Shown here: positions 36,676-45,214 of the stretch, one piece after another | Position numbering within the stretch: position 1 is the stretch's first letter | Layout: each line of letters opens with the position of its first letter | Made by a program: the position numbers and the translations under genes | Notes under the pieces: model-generated | The model's database searches: none | Told to the model about the DNA's origin: nothing | What the model saw: the letters and a program-made list of their open reading frames with translations, nothing else | DNA from: MFD04716-140 sp963703125 | GTDB lineage: Bacteria; Bacteroidota; Bacteroidia; Flavobacteriales; Flavobacteriaceae | Assembly (NCBI GenBank): GCA_963703125.1 | Contig: OY969790.1 | Coordinates: forward strand, 2,108,001 to 2,172,000 | Length of the DNA stretch: 64,000 nucleotides | Direction: 5' to 3'

Positions 36676-36915
36676 ATGACATCTGAAGAACTTAAAATAA
36701 ATATTGAAAAGGCATTGGACGAGATTCGCCCTTTCCTTCAAAGCGACGGAGGTGATATTACCCTGATCTCCATAGATAATGAAAACTCTGTGAAGGTTAA
36801 ACTAGAGGGAGCTTGTGTCGGGTGCAGTGTGAACCAGATGACCTTAAAAAGTGGTGTGGAAATGACCATCAAGAAGTACGCTCCCCAAATCGAGGAAGTG
36901 ATCAACATTAGCTAA
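36676..36915 (+). CDS. NifU-like C-terminal domain Fe-S scaffold
   Basis: A 79-residue protein equal to the NifU C-terminal domain (Nfu). It carries CVGCSVNQMTLKSGVE with the CxxC pair that binds a labile Fe-S cluster on a dimer. It starts one base after the Mrp/ApbC stop, so the two act together in cluster delivery. The length is typical for stand-alone Nfu proteins of Bacteroidota. Confidence 0.93.
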   Translation: MTSEELKINIEKALDEIRPFLQSDGGDITLISIDNENSVKVKLEGACVGCSVNQMTLKSGVEMTIKKYAPQIEEVINIS

Positions 36916-36988
36916 TTCCCTGATAAAAATCATAAAACCAAAGCCGTTTGTATTCTAGATTTGTCAGGCATTTAAACCTGAATATTTA

Positions 36989-38047
36989 ATGATAAAAACC
37001 GATATACTGATAATTGGAGCAGGACCTACGGGTCTTTTTGCTGTTTTTGAGGCGGGCCTTCTTCAATTAAAATGTCATTTGATCGATGCATTGCCACAGC
37101 CAGGTGGACAGTGCTCTGAAATATATCCAAAAAAGCCTATTTACGATATTCCCGGATTCCCAGAAGTATTGGCGGGTGAGTTGGTAGATAATTTAATGGA
37201 ACAAATTAAACCGTTTCAGCCTGGTTTCACCTTGGGGGAGCGCGCCGAAACAATACAGCAAAAAGAAGACGGTACCTATGTTGTGACCACTAATAAGGGA
37301 ACCGCGCATAACGCCCCTATTGTTGCCATTGCCGGCGGACTCGGAAGTTTTGAACCTCGTAAACCCTTGTTGGAAGAAATTGTCAAATATGAAGACAAGG
37401 GAATCAATTATTTCATCAAGGACCCAGAAGTATATAGAAATAAGAAGGTCGTTATTGCCGGTGGTGGTGATTCCGCACTGGACTGGTCTATTTTTTTGGC
37501 AGATGTGGCATCTGAGGTTACGCTGGTGCACCGCAGAAATGAGTTCCGAGGAGCTTTGGATTCCGTCGAGAAAGTGCAAAAATTAAAAAATCAAGGGAGA
37601 ATTAAACTTATAACCCCAGGTGAGGTTGTAGGTTTAAAAGGGGAACAAAAATTGGAAGCCGTAATTATTCGGAAAACAACGAATGCTGATGAGGATGTCA
37701 CACTGGAGGTAGACAATTTTATTCCGTTGTTCGGACTTTCCCCAAAATTGGGACCTATCGGCGATTGGGGTCTTGAGATTGAAAAGAACGCTATCAAGGT
37801 CAATACTTTTGATTATCAGACCAACATTCCGGGAATCTATGCCATTGGAGATGTAAATACCTATCCAGGGAAGTTGAAACTGATCCTATGTGGTTTCCAT
37901 GAGGCCACATTGATGTGTCAAAGTGCCTATCAACGTATTTTTCCCGATAAGAAATATGTAATGAAATATACTACTGTAGGCGGTATCCAAGGTTTTGATG
38001 GTAGTGTAAAAGAAGCGCCGAAAGCCGTTATAAAAGCAATTGATTAA
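36989..38047 (+). CDS. Ferredoxin--NADP reductase, thioredoxin-reductase-like type
   Basis: A 352-residue FAD/NAD(P)H oxidoreductase. The FAD Rossmann motif is IIGAGPTGLFAVFEAG (8-23), the NADPH motif is VVIAGGGDSALDWSIFLAD (about 152-170), and the second FAD motif is GIYAIGDVNTYPGK. There is no redox-active CxxC between the domains, which separates it from thioredoxin reductase and matches the YumC/FNR2 group. A [2Fe-2S] ferredoxin lies downstream, which supports a ferredoxin partner, but the two genes are separated by an inserted four-helix-bundle element. Confidence 0.9.
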   Translation: MIKTDILIIGAGPTGLFAVFEAGLLQLKCHLIDALPQPGGQCSEIYPKKPIYDIPGFPEVLAGELVDNLMEQIKPFQPGFTLGERAETIQQKEDGTYVVTTNKGTAHNAPIVAIAGGLGSFEPRKPLLEEIVKYEDKGINYFIKDPEVYRNKKVVIAGGGDSALDWSIFLADVASEVTLVHRRNEFRGALDSVEKVQKLKNQGRIKLITPGEVVGLKGEQKLEAVIIRKTTNADEDVTLEVDNFIPLFGLSPKLGPIGDWGLEIEKNAIKVNTFDYQTNIPGIYAIGDVNTYPGKLKLILCGFHEATLMCQSAYQRIFPDKKYVMKYTTVGGIQGFDGSVKEAPKAVIKAID

Positions 38048-38050
38048 ATT

Positions 38051-38069
38051 TTAGGAGTTAGGAGTTAGG
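38051..38069 (+). repeat. Left inverted heptad-repeat arm of four-helix-bundle element
   Basis: TTAGGAG TTAGGAG TTAGG: almost three 7-base units immediately after the reductase gene. GGAGTTAGGAGTTAGG (38054-38069) pairs with CCTAAGCCCTAATTCC at 38461-38476 at 14 of 16 positions counting one G-T, forming long imperfect terminal inverted repeats around the gene between them. Confidence 0.7.
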
Positions 38070-38089
38070 TCGTTTGTGAAGTTAAAAGA

Positions 38090-38437
38090 ATGGCTGTAAA
38101 AAAATTTGAAGATTTACTAGTTTGGCAGAAATCCCAAGACTTTGCGGTCTGCATATACGAAGAGTTTTCTCCTCTAAAAGATTATTCCTTTAAAGATCAG
38201 ATTACCCGTGCTTCGGTTTCCATATCGAATAACATTGCTGAGGGTTTCGATCGTCGGACAAATCCTGATTTTATAAGATTTCTGTATATTGCCATAAGTT
38301 CAAATAGTGAGGTGAGATCGATGATATATTTGTCCGAAAGACTTGGTTATTTGACCACTGATAAAATAAATGAACTAATTAATATGTCCAATGAAATTTC
38401 CAGAATGCTTTACGGACTAATACAATCTATGAATTAA
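38090..38437 (+). CDS. Four-helix-bundle protein (23S rRNA intervening-sequence/IVP family)
   Basis: A 115-residue all-helical protein. It opens with KFEDLLVWQKSQDFAVCIYE, then has YSFKDQITRASVSISNNIAEGFDRRTNPDFIRFLYIAISSNSE. These are the S23/IVP hallmarks (W near position 13, AEG in helix 2). The family pentamerises and includes the Avd accessory protein of diversity-generating retroelements and IVS-encoded proteins; its function in Bacteroidota is not known. Here it is not near an rRNA gene or reverse transcriptase. It splits the ferredoxin reductase-ferredoxin pair and is framed by inverted heptad repeats, which suggests it sits on a small mobile or mobilisable unit. Confidence 0.85.
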   Translation: MAVKKFEDLLVWQKSQDFAVCIYEEFSPLKDYSFKDQITRASVSISNNIAEGFDRRTNPDFIRFLYIAISSNSEVRSMIYLSERLGYLTTDKINELINMSNEISRMLYGLIQSMN

Positions 38438-38446
38438 TTATAGATT

Positions 38447-38479
38447 ACTAACCCCTATTTCCTAAGCCCTAATTCCTTA
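38447..38479 (-). repeat. Right inverted heptad-repeat arm of four-helix-bundle element
   Basis: Read on the minus strand this is GGAATTA GGGCTTA GGAAATA GGGGTTA GT, i.e. four degenerate 7-base units resembling the left arm's GGAGTTA. It ends four bases before the ferredoxin start at 38484. Confidence 0.68.
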
Positions 38480-38483
38480 TTAA

Positions 38484-38810
38484 ATGGATATCAAAATAAA
38501 AATCACCGACCGAGAAGGTATACTCCATGAAGTGGATGCCCCGACCGATATGAACATGAACCTAATGGAGCTGGTGCGTTCCTATGAACTCGCGCCAGAG
38601 GGGACCATAGGTATTTGTGGGGGAATGGCCATGTGTGCTTCCTGTCAGTGCTATATATTATCAGACCACATCCTTCCTGAGAAATCGGATGATGAAGATG
38701 CCATGTTGGCCGAGGCTTTCCATGTTGAGGACAACAGTCGCCTGGGTTGCCAAATACGCCTGACGGAGGATTTAGACGGACTTGAAGTTGAATTGGCACC
38801 CGAGAGTTAG
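38484..38810 (+). CDS. [2Fe-2S] ferredoxin, adrenodoxin/Isc-like
   Basis: A 108-residue electron-transfer protein. The cluster ligands form the C-x5-C-x2-C...C pattern: Cys45, Cys51, Cys54 and Cys89 (GICGGMAMCASC and LGCQ), and an additional Cys56 follows. The acidic C-terminal half (EKSDDEDAMLAEAF) is typical of adrenodoxin-type ferredoxins. The reductase two genes upstream is the likely electron donor. Convergent with the ABC transporter gene. Confidence 0.92.
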   Translation: MDIKIKITDREGILHEVDAPTDMNMNLMELVRSYELAPEGTIGICGGMAMCASCQCYILSDHILPEKSDDEDAMLAEAFHVEDNSRLGCQIRLTEDLDGLEVELAPES

Positions 38811-38878
38811 ATAGCAAAAGAAAGAAGACGGGTCAGGTCTTTTATCTTCAATCGCAGCGGTCTTATGCCACAGTTCTT

Positions 38879-40615
38879 TTAAATCCTTGCCTGGTATGTA
38901 AACAAGTCGTAATATCTCCCATTTTTGGTAATGAGTTCATCATGGGTTCCTTGTTCCGCAATACGCCCGTTTTCAATCACCAAAATTTCATTGGCCTTTC
39001 GAATCGTACTCAATCTGTGGGCAATTACGAAGGTAGTCCTCCCTTCGGTCAGTGCGGCCAAACTTTTTTGTATCAGAGCCTCGCTTTCCGTATCCAAGTT
39101 TGAGGTTGCCTCGTCCAATATTAGAATTTTAGGATTCGCCAAAACTGCCCTTGCAATTGCAATGCGTTGGCGCTGTCCCCCTGAAAGCTTTACGCCCCGT
39201 TCCCCGATGAGCGTATCAAGACCTTCTTCGAAGCGATCCGTAAATTCATTGACATAGGCTGCTTTTACGGCCGCCTGAAGCTCTTCCTCCGTGGCATTTG
39301 GGCGTGGGAACAGAATGTTGTTCCGAATGGTGCCTTCGAACAAAAATTCATCCTGCAAGACCACTCCCAGATTTTTGCGGTAACTGTCCAGGTTCACTTT
39401 TGAAATATCATGGCCATCAATGGTAATTTTTCCCGATTGCGGATTTAAAAAAGTGGCCGCCAATCCGGCAATGGTTGATTTCCCCGAACCCGAACTCCCG
39501 ACCAAAGCGATCACCTCTCCGGCCCCAGCCTTAAAATTGATGTTATGAAGTACTTCCTTGTCTTCCTCATAGGCAAAGGAGACATCGTCAAAAACAATGT
39601 CACCTTTTAGGCTTTCCAATTTTATGGTTCTATGCTCTTCATCCGATTCAGGGGCCATATTCATGAGCTCCTCGGTACGGTTCAATCCCGCCAAGGCCTC
39701 TGTTAATTGACTGCCGATATTGCTCATTTGAACAATAGGGGCGATCATTTGCGCCAATAAAATGGTGAACATTAGAAAATCACCCGTGGTGAGCGTTCCT
39801 TGAATAATTTTATAGCCCCCAAATCCCATAACCCCTGTTGTGGCAACACCGATCAAAAAGGTGGCGGAGCTGGTCATAAAAGCAGTGGTGTTCAAGCTCT
39901 TTTTCACATTTCTAAAAAGTTCCTCGACCCCACTTTCAAATATTTTGTGTTCTTGCATTTCGGCGTTAAAGCCTTTAATGACTCGAATGCCCCCTAGCGT
40001 TTCGGTAAGTCGGCCTGTTACTTCCGCATTGATTTTTCCTCGGTTTCGAAAAATAGGACGAATTATCTTAAATGCCTTCATTGCAATAAATCCGAAAATG
40101 GCCAAGGGGAGAAATGTGAATAGGGTCATTTTGGGGCTTATTTTCAGCAATAGGACCAACGAAACAACCGCTGTAATGGTTCCTCCGACCAATTGAACCA
40201 ATCCCGTACCTATAAGGTTTCGAATACCTTCAACATCGGTCATGATCCTGGAAACCAGAGCGCCCGACTTTACGTTGTCGAAGAAACGAATGGGTAAGGA
40301 AAGTACTTTTTTTTGTACTTGGGCCCTAAGTTCCGAAATCATATATTGGGCTTGTACGCTCAATATGTAGGTAAGTAAGAAGGAGGTGACGGATTGTATC
40401 AAAATCGCCACGATGACCACAACAACCAATATTTTTAAGGTAGGGACATCTTTATTTGGGAGAATGGTATCGAATAAATATTTAGAGGCATAGGCAGGCA
40501 CAAAACTCGCGGCCTTGCTAATAAAAATCAAGATCAGGCCAACAAGGACCATATTGCGCCTTGGCCAAATAATCGTCTTGAAAGCGGTAAGAATACTAAC
40601 TTTTTTATCGGACAT
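38879..40615 (-). CDS. ABC exporter, fused permease and ATPase (MsbA/MDR type)
   Basis: A 578-residue half-transporter that dimerises in the inner membrane. The six-helix ABC_membrane domain (about 15-310) is followed by the nucleotide-binding domain (about 335-578) with Walker A GSSGSGKST (around 373), signature LSGGQRQRIAIARA, Walker B ILILDEATSNLD and the switch AHRLS. The architecture is that of lipid A/multidrug exporters; the substrate is not known. It stands alone on the minus strand, with 141 bases to the divergent penicillin-acylase gene. Confidence 0.92.
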   Translation of the reverse strand: MSDKKVSILTAFKTIIWPRRNMVLVGLILIFISKAASFVPAYASKYLFDTILPNKDVPTLKILVVVVIVAILIQSVTSFLLTYILSVQAQYMISELRAQVQKKVLSLPIRFFDNVKSGALVSRIMTDVEGIRNLIGTGLVQLVGGTITAVVSLVLLLKISPKMTLFTFLPLAIFGFIAMKAFKIIRPIFRNRGKINAEVTGRLTETLGGIRVIKGFNAEMQEHKIFESGVEELFRNVKKSLNTTAFMTSSATFLIGVATTGVMGFGGYKIIQGTLTTGDFLMFTILLAQMIAPIVQMSNIGSQLTEALAGLNRTEELMNMAPESDEEHRTIKLESLKGDIVFDDVSFAYEEDKEVLHNINFKAGAGEVIALVGSSGSGKSTIAGLAATFLNPQSGKITIDGHDISKVNLDSYRKNLGVVLQDEFLFEGTIRNNILFPRPNATEEELQAAVKAAYVNEFTDRFEEGLDTLIGERGVKLSGGQRQRIAIARAVLANPKILILDEATSNLDTESEALIQKSLAALTEGRTTFVIAHRLSTIRKANEILVIENGRIAEQGTHDELITKNGRYYDLFTYQARI

Positions 40616-40756
40616 TTTAAGATTTTAAAGAGATGCGAAGTTACTCTAAAAACGTGTATTGATTGAAACACAAATGGGTAAAGACATTTTTATTCAAAAA
40701 TTAGCATTTCAATGGCAAGTCCAGTAATTTAACACCTGAATACTAATCCAACCATA

Positions 40757-42955
40757 ATGAATTCCCTAAAATTTAGAACAACCCAGTGGTCTTTATTTTT
40801 GCTTTTCGGGGTTCTGTTTTCCTGTAAAACAGAACCCGAACCATCAACGGACCTGGAGCGGTTGAAGGCACAGGCAGATAGCATCACAATCATACGAGAT
40901 GATTTTGGGGTACCCCATATTTATGGGAAAACCGATGCAGATGCCGTTTTTGGGTTGTTGTATGCGCAATGTGAGGATGATTTCAATAGGGTAGAGCAAA
41001 ACTATATATGGGCAACCGGAAGGTTGGCCGAGATTGAAGGAGAAGATGCGATTTACAGCGATTTAAGGGCGAAACTTTTTATGACCGAAGATGAAGCCAA
41101 GGAGCAATATGAGAAAAGTCCCGATTGGTTAAAAAAGCTTTGCGATGCCTTTGCAGATGGAATCAATTATTATTTGCAGACCCATCCCAAGATAAAACCC
41201 AAATTGCTCACGCACTTTGAACCTTGGATGCCCATGTACTTTAGCGAGGGCTCCATAGGCGGGGATATTGAAAGAATATCGACCCAAAAAATAAAAACCT
41301 TTTATGAAAGCGGCATGGAAATCCCCAAAGCGGAGGAGCTGAAGATAAAAAAGGCAGCCGAAATGGCAGAGCCGCAAGGTTCAAACGGAATCGCAATTTC
41401 CGGAAAGTTGACCCGATCGGGAAATGCCATGTTGCTCATTAACCCGCATACCTCATTCTATTTTCGCGGCGAAGTACACGTGGTCAGTGAAGAAGGCCTA
41501 AATGCCTATGGTGCGGTAACTTGGGGCCAGTTTTTTGTGTATCAGGGGTTTAATGAAAAAACCGGATGGATGCACACTTCCGGTGATACCGATGTCTTGG
41601 ATGCGTACAATGAAACCATTTTAAATAGCGACGGCAAACTTATGTATCAATACGGGGAGGAACTACGACCTGTGAAATCTTCGGAAATCGTTTTGAAATA
41701 TAAGGAGGGAGGTGGTCTAAAAGAGAAAAAATTCGCGATCCACAAAACCCATCATGGGCCAATCACCCATATGGAGAAAGGACAATGGACGGCCACTGCC
41801 ATGATGTGGGAACCTTCAAAGGCTTTGGAGCAATCCTACATTCGTACCAAACAAACGGGATATGACGGATTTCGAAAGATGATGGACATTCGCACCAATT
41901 CGAGCAACAATACGGTGTATGCCGATGCCGAAGGGAATATCGCCTATTTCCATGGCAATTTTGTGCCCAAAAGGGATGTGGGGTTTAATTTTTCGGAATC
42001 TGTAAATGGCAGTGACCCTAAAACGGATTGGCAGGGTCTGCACACGGTTGACGAGACCATTTTACTTTTAAACCCACAAAACGGATGGATCCAAAACTGC
42101 AACTCCACTCCGTTTACCGCTGCTTTAGAGTTTAGTCCGAAAAAAGTGGACTACCCCAATTATATGTCGGTAGATCAGGAAAATTTTAGGGGCATTCATG
42201 CCATTGAACTCTTGACCGATAAAAGCGGTTATACCATTGACGGTCTGATCGCCTTGGCGCACGACCCATATTTGCCCGCTTTCGCAACCTTGATTCCAGG
42301 TCTTATTAAAGCCTATGATTCGCATGATGATAAAAATCCAAAACTTCGTGAGGCCATTGACGTTCTTCGGAAATGGGATTTTCGTACCTCAAAGGAATCC
42401 GTGGCGATGACCCTGGCACATTATTATGGGACATTGTACGGACAATTGGGGCAAAAGGAGGATGATGTGGACGACATGCAGGCAATGGTGTATTTTGGTT
42501 CAAAATCCCCCGATGGAGAAAAACTTCAAATTTTTGAAAAGACTTTGGACCAACTCGTTGCTGATTTCGGAACGTGGAACACCCCTTGGGGAGAAGTGAA
42601 CAGGTATCAACGCCTGAACGGCGATATACGGCAGGCTTTTGATGATGCGAAGCCAAGTATTCCCATTGGGTTTGCGTCGGGTCGTTGGGGAGCTTTGGCC
42701 GCCTATGGGGCGCGCTATGACAACGGCACAAAAAAAATATACGGTACCCGCGGCAATAGTTTTGCCGCTGTGGTGCAGTTTGGTGCGAAAGTAAAGGCAA
42801 AAAGCATCTTGGCAGGTGGTCAAAATGGGGACCCAAACTCACCGCACTTTGATGACCAGATCCAGCGGTATGCCGATGAGCAATGGAAAGACGTTGCCTT
42901 TTATAAGGAAGATGTATTAAAAAGGGCGGAGAAGACCTATCATCCTGGGGAATAA
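40757..42955 (+). CDS. Penicillin acylase family lipoprotein (Ntn hydrolase)
   Basis: A 732-residue exported amidase. The signal peptide ends in a lipobox (FGVLFSCKT, Cys23), which predicts attachment to the outer membrane or periplasm. The N-terminal nucleophile motif is GSNGIAIS, where autocatalytic cleavage would expose Ser209. Conserved beta-chain segments follow (INPHTSFYFRGEVHVVS, VYADAEGNIAYFHGNFVPKRD, and near the C-terminus GNSFAAVVQFG). Relatives cleave penicillin G, N-acyl-homoserine lactones or aculeacin-type amides; the substrate here is unknown. Length and domain order are complete. Confidence 0.88.
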   Translation: MNSLKFRTTQWSLFLLFGVLFSCKTEPEPSTDLERLKAQADSITIIRDDFGVPHIYGKTDADAVFGLLYAQCEDDFNRVEQNYIWATGRLAEIEGEDAIYSDLRAKLFMTEDEAKEQYEKSPDWLKKLCDAFADGINYYLQTHPKIKPKLLTHFEPWMPMYFSEGSIGGDIERISTQKIKTFYESGMEIPKAEELKIKKAAEMAEPQGSNGIAISGKLTRSGNAMLLINPHTSFYFRGEVHVVSEEGLNAYGAVTWGQFFVYQGFNEKTGWMHTSGDTDVLDAYNETILNSDGKLMYQYGEELRPVKSSEIVLKYKEGGGLKEKKFAIHKTHHGPITHMEKGQWTATAMMWEPSKALEQSYIRTKQTGYDGFRKMMDIRTNSSNNTVYADAEGNIAYFHGNFVPKRDVGFNFSESVNGSDPKTDWQGLHTVDETILLLNPQNGWIQNCNSTPFTAALEFSPKKVDYPNYMSVDQENFRGIHAIELLTDKSGYTIDGLIALAHDPYLPAFATLIPGLIKAYDSHDDKNPKLREAIDVLRKWDFRTSKESVAMTLAHYYGTLYGQLGQKEDDVDDMQAMVYFGSKSPDGEKLQIFEKTLDQLVADFGTWNTPWGEVNRYQRLNGDIRQAFDDAKPSIPIGFASGRWGALAAYGARYDNGTKKIYGTRGNSFAAVVQFGAKVKAKSILAGGQNGDPNSPHFDDQIQRYADEQWKDVAFYKEDVLKRAEKTYHPGE

Positions 42956-43048
42956 GCGCATTTTTACCGTTTGGTTGGTACCAAGAGAAACTACAACTTC
43001 TTTTTTAGAATGCATCCTAGGGCATTTTATAACCCTTTTAGGTGCGTT

Positions 43049-43600
43049 TTAGCCCGGTTTCTTTCTGTTTTTCAAAATCAGAATCGTAACCATATAAATC
43101 AAAACGATGGCAAACGGTATAGCTACAAACCTGTAGTCAGGAAGCAGATACCATAGTAGAAGCACCAAAATTGTTCTTGTCAGCGTATGAAAAATCCCGA
43201 CCCAATGATCAATGATCCATGAAAATGGAAGCCACATGAGCCCGGTCAGGATTCCTACTGTTAAAGGCAAGGACGAATAGTCTATTATGAAAAACGGAAT
43301 TGCGATCGAATATACCAAAATTGCCTGTCCGACCGTAAAAAAGAACAATGTGTCAAATTCATTCTTAGGCTTCTTTTTGTCCAGAAAATTCTCGCCCGTA
43401 AACTTTGAAATAAACATTCCTAAGTACACAATACAGCCAGTTGCAATGAACAATACCCAAACTGTTGCTTGAATTGGCAATGTAAGCCCAGCTATGCCAA
43501 CTATGGACCAAGCTATTAAACCAGCTAAAGGGGTTGCGATGAATTTTCCATTTGCAAACTCAATTCTTTGCTCTTCAAGTGTTCTTTTGGTTTGTTCCAT
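43049..43600 (-). CDS. Hypothetical multi-pass membrane protein
   Basis: A 183-residue protein with five or six TM helices (about 20-38, 43-62, 85-105, 110-128, 140-158 and 160-177). A basic cytoplasmic start (MEQTKRTLEEQRIEF) precedes TM1 and a charged loop (FLDKKKPKNEF) follows TM2. I do not recognise the family. It lies convergent to the acylase gene, at the edge of the accessory region. Confidence 0.6.
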   Translation of the reverse strand: MEQTKRTLEEQRIEFANGKFIATPLAGLIAWSIVGIAGLTLPIQATVWVLFIATGCIVYLGMFISKFTGENFLDKKKPKNEFDTLFFFTVGQAILVYSIAIPFFIIDYSSLPLTVGILTGLMWLPFSWIIDHWVGIFHTLTRTILVLLLWYLLPDYRFVAIPFAIVLIYMVTILILKNRKKPG

Positions 43601-43750
43601 TTGCTAGTACGGTCGTTATTATTATAGGTTGAAAAAGAATGAACAAAATAGCTGACTTCTGTTATTATAGATTTTGACTAAGGATACTTAGATTCCAAAT
43701 TTAATGTAGAAAAGTGTTGTTTTTGCCTCAGTTTTTGTTGTAAGTAGTAT

Positions 43751-44240
43751 TTATCCAAATAATCTATACACCGATGGATCTTTACCAATTTTATTCATTT
43801 TATCAGCTAGTAGTTCAGTTAATTTTTCACGGTAAGGGTGCTCTTCTTTAAAACAATCATTCCCTGAAGAATCATAAACTATTAAACAAGCAAAATAGTC
43901 GGATGTCGTTTCAGTTCCGTCAGCTATGATGGTAAAGCTTTCATCAATTCCGTCTATGAGTTTAACGTTGTTCCAAATAATTCTATGAATATTTTGTTGA
44001 TGTCTTCCGTCAATTTTTTCGGTTCGATTTACCATAGTTCTGATACATCAATTTCATCCCGTCCAAAGCAGATTGGATTTTGTAAAACCGAAGTTCATTG
44101 AAATAAATCGTATCGTTCTCAAATATGAAAGGTGTATTTACAATTTCAAATTCCGGTTTATCACCTTGATTCGTAACATTTTTGGAAGATGAACAACCTA
44201 AAATTATGATTGCTAATAAAGTGCAAATGTGTTTTTTCAT
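43751..44240 (-). CDS. Hypothetical lipoprotein, frame split by an A-run indel
   Basis: Two overlapping frames together make one plausible protein of about 160 residues. The first (44240 to 44010) encodes a lipoprotein signal (MKKHICTLLAIIILGC, Cys16), a Ser-rich linker and a beta-rich start. The second, from 44035 to 43751, continues with IHRIIWNNVKLIDGID and ADGTETTSDYFACLIVYDSSG. Deleting one A in the A6 run (T6 on the plus strand at 44014-44019) fuses them as YGKSNRKIDGRHQQNIH. A real programmed slip or two coupled genes is possible, but a base-calling error is simpler. No family was recognised. Confidence 0.55.
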
Positions 44241-44721
44241 AATTACTTACAATGCGAGCGTTACACGAAATGCGATCCGGTATTTTGTGTTGTTTACCGT
44301 ATTGTACCGAAGGTACGTAAAATGCAAAAAATACGGGGAGGTTCTTGCCGGATTTACTATTGTATATGACCGTGTTTCGTTCACCTGACGCGTGCATCTG
44401 TATGGCCGTTGCCTAGAGGTCCTTTCCATGGTCATAGGCTGGCGATATCCGGGATAGTACTGCGCTGGCCAGGTGGGATGTAGACTATTGGATCGCCGCA
44501 GGTGTCACGGGCGGAGCGAGCACATGAATACCCTTAAAAACAACAGAAATGATATGAATAATGCGACATCATCGGTTGGGATATATAAAGTAGGCGATTT
44601 CGAAGTACTGAACTTTCGGTTAAGTAAAAGTTTGATACAACCAAAAAGTTTTGATTTTACGACTATTTCGCCTACTTATAAAAAAGGATACATTTTTGCC
44701 TAATGGCTTTTTTCCTATTTA
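44241..44721. other. 481-base intergenic stretch with inverted repeats, no convincing gene
   Basis: No ORF here looks real; the longest plus-strand frame (44473-44703) lacks any family pattern. A CCGTATT/AATACGG inverted pair frames a GTACC-GAA-GGTAC palindrome near 44298-44338. AAGTAGGCGA (44588-44597) is repeated inverted as TCGCCTACTT (44668-44677) with 70 bases between. The 44380-44520 part is noticeably GC-richer than its surroundings. It may be a decayed mobile element or MITE. Confidence 0.4.
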
Positions 44722-45195
44722 TCAAGTCAGAAAGGAAGAATACATCCAAACTAATTTTTCTTGTTCCCTGATATAATCACTCATTAATGCACTGCTTCCT
44801 TCATCATCAGCATCTGAAGATAAGTTAAGTAATTCTCGCTGAAGCACTATCGTTGTTTGAAAAGAAGCCAATATTTCTTCGACTGCGGTTATTCCGTCAC
44901 TAACTTGGGCACTTTCTTTTATTTTTGAAGCAGCGCGATAGTCTGTATAATTATGCTTAGGCGTATACCCTAAAGTTAAAATTCGCTCTGCTATATCATC
45001 TATTTTTAAGAGTAAGTCATTGTATAACTCTTCAAATTTCACATGTAGTTCAAAGAACTTCTCGCCTTTTATGTTCCAATGATAGCCACGCGTATTTTGA
45101 TAAAAAATTGAATAGTTTGCCAAAAGTTCGTTTAGTTTCTCGGCTAAATGTTTTGCCTTGTTTTTATCAAGTCCTATTTTGTTCGTATTGTCCAT
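44722..45195 (-). CDS. Dps-family ferritin-like DNA-protection protein
   Basis: A 157-residue protein of the Dps family, which stores iron and protects DNA under oxidative stress or starvation. The ferroxidase motif between helices A and B is conserved as NTRGYHWNIKGEKFFELHVKFEELYNDLLLKIDDIAER, with His, Asp and Glu ligands. The helical pattern and length match. It begins 20 bases after an alpha/beta hydrolase gene on the same strand. Confidence 0.92.
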   Translation of the reverse strand: MDNTNKIGLDKNKAKHLAEKLNELLANYSIFYQNTRGYHWNIKGEKFFELHVKFEELYNDLLLKIDDIAERILTLGYTPKHNYTDYRAASKIKESAQVSDGITAVEEILASFQTTIVLQRELLNLSSDADDEGSSALMSDYIREQEKLVWMYSSFLT

Positions 45196-45214
45196 TATTA
45201 TGTTTTTGTTGTTA

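Noticed and set aside
44473..44703. 76-codon plus-strand frame in the 44 kb intergenic region
   Set aside because: Basic and Cys-poor composition without hydrophobic core, no recognisable family and overlap with inverted repeats; unlikely to be a gene.
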